A stretch of 17,576 nt of DNA from DAOUBA01 sp034432855 (GTDB lineage: Bacteria > Chloroflexota > Anaerolineae > B4-G1), in NCBI GenBank assembly GCA_034432855.1, contig DAOUBA010000189.1:1-17576 (forward strand), written 5' to 3'. The position numbers were made by a program, and so were the translations under genes. Below the pieces are notes generated by a model that ran no database searches, was not told the DNA's origin, and saw only the letters and a list, made by a program, of their open reading frames with translations. Position 1 is the first letter of the stretch. Each line of letters starts with the position of its first letter. Positions 12,909-17,576 of the stretch are shown in pieces.

Positions 12909-13532
12909 ATGCGCGAACTGAGCCTGCACGTCCTCGATGCTATGCAGAACTCGTTGGAGGCAGGCGCCACGCTGATCGAAGTGATCGTCGAGGAAGACTT
13001 GATAGCCGACCGACTGACGATTACGATTCGAGACAATGGTCGGGGAATGAGCGAAGATCAACTGGCGCGCATTTCTGACCCCTTCTTCACCACGCGCAGC
13101 ACGCGCCACGTCGGGTTGGGCATTCCCCTGTTCAAGGCCGCTGCCGAGCACTGCAATGGCGGTCTGACCGTGACTTCGCAGTTGGGCAAGGGTACGACGG
13201 TTCAGGCGACTTTTCAGCACAGCCACATTGACCGTGCTCCTTTGGGAGACATCGCAAGTACGCTCCTGGCCGTTATTCTGGGAAGCCCGTGTGATCTCCA
13301 CTACGTTCACCGGGTAGATGGGCGTGAGTTCGAGTTTCACACCCGTGATCTGCGAGAGGAGTTGGATAATGTACCGCTGACGCATCCCGAGGTGCGCAGG
13401 TGGCTGGCAGCATTCATCGCCGAGGGGGAAAGGGCGCTGCAAGAAGAAAGAGGCAAGGGGCAAGAAGCAAGAGGCAAGAAGAAAGAGGCAAGAGGCAAGG
13501 AGGCAAGAAGAAAGAGGCAAGAGGCAAGATAA
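12909..13532 (+). CDS. GHKL-type ATPase (anti-sigma/histidine-kinase-like ATP-binding protein) with a repeat-encoded tail
   Basis: Residues about 1-120 form a HATPase domain: N box HVLDAMQNSLEAGA, G1 DNGRGM, then DPFFTTRSTRHVGLGIPL as the lid and G2, and GGLTVTSQLGKGTTV. There is no His-containing dimerisation domain, so it resembles anti-sigma-type serine kinases (SpoIIAB/RsbW) more than sensor kinases. Residues about 120-197 are a less familiar partner region. The last 25-30 residues are only R, K, E, G, Q and A, and are encoded by tandem 7-nt repeats; the stop lies in that array. The ATG at 12909 gives MRELSLHVLDAMQNS, typical of the family; the upstream GTG extension to 12849 is unlikely. 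Confidence 0.82.
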   Translation: MRELSLHVLDAMQNSLEAGATLIEVIVEEDLIADRLTITIRDNGRGMSEDQLARISDPFFTTRSTRHVGLGIPLFKAAAEHCNGGLTVTSQLGKGTTVQATFQHSHIDRAPLGDIASTLLAVILGSPCDLHYVHRVDGREFEFHTRDLREELDNVPLTHPEVRRWLAAFIAEGERALQEERGKGQEARGKKKEARGKEARRKRQEAR

Positions 13533-13577
13533 TCCTGCGTCCTGCACCTTGTATCTTGCGTCTTGCATCCTGCATCC
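13441..13577. repeat. Inverted heptamer array A (upstream of the Hdr-like gene)
   Basis: Left arm (13441-13529): twelve tandem units, nearly all 7 nt, of AAGAGGC/AAGAAGA type; one unit has 8 nt. Right arm (13536-13577): six 7-nt units of TGCATCC/TGCGTCT type, roughly complementary to the left arm, so the transcript could form a long imperfect hairpin. The left arm is translated as the tail of the ATPase gene. The right arm ends immediately before the ribosome site AAGGAGG of the next gene. Confidence 0.85.
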
Positions 13578-13594
13578 TTTAAGGAGGTATTTCG

Positions 13595-14788
13595 ATGACA
13601 CGAGAAGTCCTTGATCTGGGCAGTGCGACACTAGACCGTTCGTTCGTCGGGGCTGTGGATCCACTGGAAAAGTTGCGCACCTGTATCCAATGCGGCACGT
13701 GTTCCGCTACTTGCCCGACGGCATTTGCGATGGACTATTCGCCACGCCAGGTGTGGCGCATGGTGCTGTTGGGCCTGCGCGACGAGGTCTTGAAAAGCCG
13801 CACCTTCTGGCTCTGCACGACCTGCAAATCGTGCCAGGTGCGCTGCCCGCGCGGCATCGAACTGATGAACGCGATGATCGTGCTGAAGGAGCGCTCCATC
13901 GGCGAAGGGATCAACGTCCCCGAAGGGATGGTCCCGTTCGGAGAGACGGTGGCGGGCAAGTACAACATCTCCGGCGAGGACAATGCCAACCGTCAGGTCT
14001 GGAGCCAGAACCTCGACCACAAGCCACGCGGTGTCGAGCCGCGACGCAGAAAGGCCGAGGTTCTGTATTTTATCGGCTGCGTCGGTTCCTTCTACCCCCG
14101 CGTCTATAGCATCCCCCAGGCGCTGGTACAGGTATTGGAGCGCGCCGACGTCGAGTTCACCACGTTGGGCGGCGACGAGTGGTGCTGTGGTTACCCCCTG
14201 CACATCGCCGGCATGCACGAGCGTATAGCGGCGCTGGCCCGGCACAACGTCAAGCAGGCGCGGAAAGTGGGCGCCAAGAAGGTCGTCTTTACCTGCCCAT
14301 CCTGCTATTACGCCTGGGCACACCTGTATCCCGAATTCGCCGACGTCTCCGGCATCCAGTTGCAACACGCCGCCGAGTTCCTGGCCGAGTTGCTCGCCGG
14401 CAACGGATTGGCGCTGGGCGCGGTCGAGGACGTGGTGACATATCACGACCCCTGCGACCTGGGGCGCAAGAGCGGGGTCTATGACGCGCCGCGTGAGGTG
14501 CTGGCGCGTATTCCAGGCCTCGAGTTCCGCGAGATGGCGGCCAGCCGCGAGAACGCGCTCTGCTGCGGCGGCGGCGGCGACGTGGAGATCGCCGACCGCA
14601 CAGTCACTGGCGGCGTGGCTGCGCAGCGGTTGGCGCAGGTACAGGCTACCGGCGCCCGCCAGGTCGTCTCCTCCTGCCAGCAGTGCAAGCGCACGTTGCA
14701 AGAGGCGGCTCGCCAGAACCGCATCCGCATAGGGGCGCTAGACGTCGTCGAGTTGGTGTGGCAGGCGATGCAGGCGGCTAAAACGTGA
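13595..14788 (+). CDS. Heterodisulfide-reductase-like Fe-S protein (HdrC-HdrB fusion, HdrD/GlcF-like)
   Basis: The 397-residue protein starts with an HdrC-like part holding two 4Fe-4S sites: Cys30, 33, 36, 40 (CIQCGTCSATC) and Cys74, 77, 80, 84 (CTTCKSCQVRC). Then come two HdrB-type CCG domains: one with FIGCVGSF, WCCGYP and CPSCYY, and a second with YHDPCDLGRKSGVYDAPREVL, CCGGGG and CQQC. Such proteins pass electrons to disulfides or other acceptors in soluble complexes. In bacteria the natural partner is usually not CoM-CoB, so the substrate is open. A strong AAGGAGG ribosome site lies 8 bases ahead of the ATG. No flavin-bearing HdrA is in the window. Inverted heptamer arrays flank the gene on both sides, and the downstream one supplies its stop. 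Confidence 0.88.
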   Translation: MTREVLDLGSATLDRSFVGAVDPLEKLRTCIQCGTCSATCPTAFAMDYSPRQVWRMVLLGLRDEVLKSRTFWLCTTCKSCQVRCPRGIELMNAMIVLKERSIGEGINVPEGMVPFGETVAGKYNISGEDNANRQVWSQNLDHKPRGVEPRRRKAEVLYFIGCVGSFYPRVYSIPQALVQVLERADVEFTTLGGDEWCCGYPLHIAGMHERIAALARHNVKQARKVGAKKVVFTCPSCYYAWAHLYPEFADVSGIQLQHAAEFLAELLAGNGLALGAVEDVVTYHDPCDLGRKSGVYDAPREVLARIPGLEFREMAASRENALCCGGGGDVEIADRTVTGGVAAQRLAQVQATGARQVVSSCQQCKRTLQEAARQNRIRIGALDVVELVWQAMQAAKT

Positions 14789-14858
14789 TGCGTAAAACGT
14801 AATGCGTAATTTACGCCCTTACGTTTTACGCCTTACGTTTTACACCTCACGTTTTGCG
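14779..14858. repeat. Inverted heptamer array B (downstream of the Hdr-like gene)
   Basis: Left arm (14779-14806): TAAAACG, TGATGCG, TAAAACG, TAATGCG, each 7 nt. The centre is TAATTTACG. The right arm (to 14858) has alternating TTTTACG/CCTTACG-type units, mostly 7 nt and complementary to the left arm. The first two units include the last codons and the TGA of the Hdr-like gene. The sequence is different from array A but the architecture is the same. Confidence 0.85.
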
Positions 14859-14878
14859 CCCTGAGGGGTGTGGCTCTG

Positions 14879-15646
14879 GTGGCATTCTTCCTCGCCGACC
14901 TGCACATTCACACAGTTCTTTCTGCCTGCGCCGAGATGGAGATGTTGCCCGAGTTGATCGTGGGACGGGCGCAGGAGTTGGGCCTGGGCCTGATCGCCAT
15001 CACCGATCACAACTCGGCGGAAAACGCCGCCGCGGTGGTCAATGCAGCACAGGGAACCGACATCATAGTCTGGCCGGGGATGGAGTTGCAGACGCGCGAG
15101 GAGGTGCACCTGCTGTGCCTGTTCGATACGTTGGAGCAGGCGGCGCACTGGCAGGAAGAGGTGTACGCCCACCTGCCGGACTTGAAGAATAAGGAAGACG
15201 TGTTTGGAGCACAGGTCGTCCTCGATACGGCGGGGGAGCCGATCGGGTACAACGACCGGCTGTTGTTGACCTCGACCTCCTTCTCTCTGGAGGAGGCCGT
15301 TCGAGCAGTGGGCGCTCTGAACGGCGTCAGCATCCTGGCTCATGTAGACCGACCTGCCTACAGTGTGATCGCCAACCTGGGCTTTATCCCGCCTGGCCTG
15401 GAGATCGCCGGGGTGGAGATTTCCCCGCTCGTCGGCCCGGAAGAAGCGCGAGCCCGCTTCCCACAATTGGCACATTATGGGCTGGTGGCCAGCGGCGACG
15501 CGCATCGTCTACAGGAGATTTCACGGCGCACGACGCTCAAGATGGAAGCGCCCACGGTTGCCGAACTCGCGCTGGCTCTTGCCGGTGAAGGGGATCGGGG
15601 TGTGTGGGTGGATGGGATGCGGGCGGTGGTGCAAGAGGTGGATTGA
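14879..15646 (+). CDS. PHP-domain phosphoesterase
   Basis: The PHP domain has DLHIHTVLSACAEMEM (HxH) at the start, ITDHNSAEN (Asp-His), GMELQTREEVHLL (Glu and His), ILAHVDRPAY and ASGDAH, so all metal-binding motifs are present. These enzymes hydrolyse phosphate esters with a trinuclear metal centre. The 255-residue length is normal for stand-alone members. A GTG at 14879 has GAGGGG 10 bases upstream; the in-frame GTG at 14870 would add three residues and is too close to that site. Its substrate is unknown. In the comparable hydrogenase-linked clusters of other phyla a PHP protein is also present, so it likely belongs functionally with the DRTGG, ATPase and SpoIIE-like genes. Confidence 0.85.
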   Translation: MAFFLADLHIHTVLSACAEMEMLPELIVGRAQELGLGLIAITDHNSAENAAAVVNAAQGTDIIVWPGMELQTREEVHLLCLFDTLEQAAHWQEEVYAHLPDLKNKEDVFGAQVVLDTAGEPIGYNDRLLLTSTSFSLEEAVRAVGALNGVSILAHVDRPAYSVIANLGFIPPGLEIAGVEISPLVGPEEARARFPQLAHYGLVASGDAHRLQEISRRTTLKMEAPTVAELALALAGEGDRGVWVDGMRAVVQEVD

Positions 15647-15647
15647 G

Positions 15648-15959
15648 ATGGGAGATATTACGGCGTATACATTGAAGGTTGCAAGTCAATTAGTGCCTGC
15701 AACCGATGTAGACTTCAGTATGCGGCAGATTCTGATCAGTGAGATCCGGCGGCGTATGAACCGCTACGAGTTGATGGACCGCCGCTTCCGTTGCAAGTAT
15801 GGGATGTCCTTCGAAGAATTCCGGGATCAACGCGTGGTCGAGAAGCAAGGGTATAATTTCGAGGTAGAGTCCGATTACTGCGACTGGGAAATGGCCGTTA
15901 CAGGACTCGCCACGTTGAGAGAGCAACTTGCCGGGCTTGGGGTGGCCGGCTATGCTTGA
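15648..15959 (+). CDS. Small protein upstream of a TumE-like toxin gene, candidate antitoxin
   Basis: This is a 103-residue acidic/basic mixed protein with the central block RRFRCKYGMSFEEFRDQRVV and a following YNFEVESDYCDWEMAVTG. It resembles small proteins found next to DUF6516/TumE toxins, but I cannot name the family. There is no helix-turn-helix that I can see. The ATG at 15648 comes one base after the PHP stop. Its stop overlaps the next frame's ATG (15952) by eight bases, an arrangement usual for toxin-antitoxin pairs. It appears intact. Confidence 0.6.
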   Translation: MGDITAYTLKVASQLVPATDVDFSMRQILISEIRRRMNRYELMDRRFRCKYGMSFEEFRDQRVVEKQGYNFEVESDYCDWEMAVTGLATLREQLAGLGVAGYA

Positions 15960-16305
15960 GACAGTTGATGAGTGGGAGCAGAAGGTCATCGCTGCAGCCC
16001 ATGCGTTCTCGTTTGTGCAGGCTATTCGGACGATTGACAAGAACCCCGCCGCGATCAAAATGCGTGTGACCCTGGGGCCAGACTTTTCAGGTGTATGTCA
16101 ACGTGGTGACCGGGACACAGAATTTCACTCTCGTTCTGGGACGACAGCGACTCTATGCTCGTGACTGTGTGGGAGGCGTCTGGCATCGCCACCCATACGA
16201 AGACCCTGAGGCTCATGATCTCAGCCCTGAGGGAGCAAGACCAGTAGATGTGGTCGAGTTTTGGCCGAGGTGCAGGAACTCGTTGAGGAGGCTGATCTGT
16301 TGTGA
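15952..16305 (+). pseudogene. TumE-like (DUF6516) toxin with two compensating frameshifts
   Basis: The frame starts MLETVDEWEQKVIAAAHAFS and runs well to RVTLG, then shifts. An extra C near 16078-16079 (GGGGCCAG where GGGGCAG would read GQTFQVYVNVV) moves the reading to another frame, which carries the family-like NVVTGTQNFTLVL and VWHRHPYEDPEAH. A missing T in the run at 16259-16262 moves it back, after which LAEVQELVEEADLL ends at TGA 16303-16305. The total span is exactly 118 codons, so the two changes cancel. Both are at short homopolymers, so sequencing error is possible. As read, the toxin is broken while its presumed antitoxin is intact. Confidence 0.6.
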
Positions 16306-16321
16306 GGCTTGAGGGAGGACA

Positions 16322-17413
16322 TTGAGCCTGTGGATCGAGACCGCACACCAGACCCTGCTCAGGGCCGGTGCCGAAGTGTGCGCAGATGTGGTCAGAACCT
16401 TTCAAACCGAGGAACGATTCTCCGCCATCCTCGCCGGCGGCGCCCGCGCCGGGTGGATCGCAGACCGGGCGATTTCCCTGCTGAAGCAAAATACGCCGCT
16501 CGACCGGGCGACGGAAGCACTGCTGGACGCGCTGCCGCCCGGCGAGCACACGCCCTTTGCCATCCTGCAGGTGCTTGCGGAAGGCGAGGCTGAGGTGGTG
16601 GAATGCGACGCCCCGCCGCTCTTTCTGGTTCAGCGCGGACAGTTGATCCTGCCGCCGGTGCTGGAAGAAGAGACAGGCGGGCATCTGGTGCGCACCTGCC
16701 GCTTCCGCCTGCAAGAGGGGGATCACCTGGCAATGGTCAGCGAGGGCTATCTGCAACGGCGCGGCCGGGGTTGGAGTTGGGCCGAGACCGCGCTCGCTGT
16801 CAAACGTTGGACCGACACGAACTGCGACGCTGCTCAACTCTTGGGCGCGCTCGTGCATACGTACCGCCGCCTGCATCCCGACCCGCCCCGGCAGGACGTG
16901 ACCATCCTGGCGATGCACGTGCGGCCCATACGTACGGCGACGGTCTGGACCGGGCCGCCGGCCGACCCGGCACGGGACGCGGCGGCGCTGGCACGGCTGA
17001 TGGCCGCGCCGGGCACGCGCACCATCTGCGGCGATACGACGGCGCAGATCGCCGCCCGGCTGTTGGGAGCTACACTGGAACTGGAGCCGCGTCCGCCGGA
17101 AGGCTGGGCAGAAGTGCCGCCGACCTCGCGGCTGGCGGGAGTAGACCTGGTGACGGAAGGGCTGGTGACGCTGCGAACGGCGAGCCGGAGGATGGCGGAT
17201 CGCCAATCACCGAGCACAAACAGGTGGCCGGAGGACGGGGCAACCCGGTTGATGCGGACGTTGCTGGCCGCCGATGTCATCCGCTTTATCGTGGGGCTGG
17301 CGGTGAACCCGCAGCAGGCGGCGGACGGCATCCCGCTGCGGAAGGTGGCAGTGGAGGAGTTGGCGGGCGAGTTGAGGGCGCGGGGGAAGGTAGTGGCGGT
17401 GGAGTACTGGTAA
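16322..17413 (+). CDS. SpoIIE-like (PP2C-fold) protein phosphatase homologue, possibly inactive
   Basis: The 363-residue protein aligns by eye along its length with the SpoIIE-family phosphatases encoded beside [FeFe] hydrogenases in clostridia. Recognisable parts are ETAHQTLLRAGAEVCADVV, CDAPPLFLVQRG, EGDHLAMVSEGY, RQDVTILAMHV, the linker GPPADPARD, ICGDTTAQIAARLLG, and a C-terminal FIVGLAVNPQQAADGIPL. The metal-binding Asp expected in the first motif (family LxDGxG) is Gly39 here (ILAGGARAG), and the TDG/SDG motif is S140-E141-G142. Asp192 is kept. Catalysis is therefore doubtful. The start is TTG with GAGGGAGG upstream. Residues about 283-300 (RRMADRQSPSTNRWPED) look like a repeat-derived insert. 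Confidence 0.75.
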   Translation: MSLWIETAHQTLLRAGAEVCADVVRTFQTEERFSAILAGGARAGWIADRAISLLKQNTPLDRATEALLDALPPGEHTPFAILQVLAEGEAEVVECDAPPLFLVQRGQLILPPVLEEETGGHLVRTCRFRLQEGDHLAMVSEGYLQRRGRGWSWAETALAVKRWTDTNCDAAQLLGALVHTYRRLHPDPPRQDVTILAMHVRPIRTATVWTGPPADPARDAAALARLMAAPGTRTICGDTTAQIAARLLGATLELEPRPPEGWAEVPPTSRLAGVDLVTEGLVTLRTASRRMADRQSPSTNRWPEDGATRLMRTLLAADVIRFIVGLAVNPQQAADGIPLRKVAVEELAGELRARGKVVAVEYW

Positions 17414-17440
17414 ACGCTCTGCCGTGAACCGACGGGGGTC

Positions 17441-17575
17441 GCGCCGCCGTAAACCGGCGGCGCTGGGAAGGTACCCCAGCAGCGGCGCTTTAGGCCGCTG
17501 CGTGCGCCGGGGGCCGACGGGGTCGCGCCGCCGTAAACCGGCGGCTGGGGTCGCGCCGCCGTAAACCGGCGGCGC
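17441..17575. repeat. Hairpin repeat cluster at the right edge
   Basis: From 17414 to the end no gene is seen. Three copies of the hairpin GCGCCGCCG-TAAAC-CGGCGGCGC occur at 17441-17463, 17525-17545 (shortened right arm) and 17553-17575. Each is preceded by GGGGTC. A fourth hairpin, CAGCGGC/GCCGCTG around GCTTTAG, lies at 17480-17500. The last copy is one base from the window edge, so the array may continue. Confidence 0.8.
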
Positions 17576-17576
17576 T

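Noticed and set aside
13441..13577. CRISPR array
   Set aside because: Units are contiguous heptamers without spacers and with inverted symmetry; no cas gene is present.
16055..17206. A 383-codon reverse-strand open frame at the right end
   Set aside because: It is antisense to the SpoIIE-like gene and crosses the toxin gene; no domain or start signal supports it.
17441..17575. CRISPR-like repeat-spacer pattern
   Set aside because: Only three GC hairpins with irregular 84- and 28-bp spacing and repeat-like sequence between them.

Overview
This is a GC-rich bacterial window with every protein gene on the + strand and one tRNA on the - strand. Gene content and repeat content suggest a member of the Chloroflexota (Anaerolineae/Ardenticatenia-like). 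The support is a compact 644-residue GyrB, an actinobacterial-type inositol-1-phosphate synthase paired with a phosphatidylinositol-phosphate synthase, MntA/HepT and TumE-like toxin modules, heterodisulfide-reductase-like Fe-S proteins, and many short hairpin repeats. The phylum call is an inference from recognisable genes only.

Layout. (1) 1-404: two terminators of an upstream gene, then a cluster of hairpin repeats. (2) 405-3436: a multi-pass membrane protein and gyrB, closed by a bidirectional terminator shared with a convergent tRNA-Pro(CGG). (3) 3574-3959: hairpin repeats, a 111-bp MITE-like element with perfect 18-bp inverted ends and a 9-bp target duplication, and a near-consensus promoter. 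(4) 3960-6026: an inositol-phospholipid operon with an ArsR-type regulator, Ino1 and a CDP-alcohol phosphatidyltransferase, mostly overlapping genes. (5) 6135-12209: a second operon from a TTGCCA/TATAAT promoter, holding an ABC ATPase, an ABC-2 permease fused to a SpoIIM-like domain, an RNase Z-like hydrolase, MntA, HepT, a rhomboid protease and a ClpP-fold membrane protease. Two MITE-like elements of one family (162 and 164 bp, 14-bp ends starting GTAACT, exact 8-bp target duplications) interrupt the rhomboid and cut the last 32 residues from the neighbouring protease. Removing each element restores the reading frame exactly. (6) 12210-12523: tandem promoters, a possible 27-codon ORF or small RNA, and a terminator. 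(7) 12524-17413: a redox/phosphosignalling operon with a DRTGG-domain protein, a GHKL ATPase, an HdrC-HdrB-type Fe-S protein, a PHP phosphoesterase and a SpoIIE-like protein. A small toxin-antitoxin-like pair is inserted, whose toxin carries two compensating frameshifts. (8) 17414-17576: GC-rich hairpin repeats.

How the genes work together. Ino1 makes inositol-1-phosphate and the transferase couples it to CDP-diacylglycerol, so the lineage probably makes inositol lipids. The ABC/SpoIIM/protease operon looks like an envelope maintenance unit carrying a toxin-antitoxin pair. The last operon has the accessory gene set that in Firmicutes and Thermotogae accompanies [FeFe] hydrogenases, but within the window the only redox partner is the Hdr-like protein. 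That protein's gene is flanked on both sides by unusual inverted arrays of 7-nt units.
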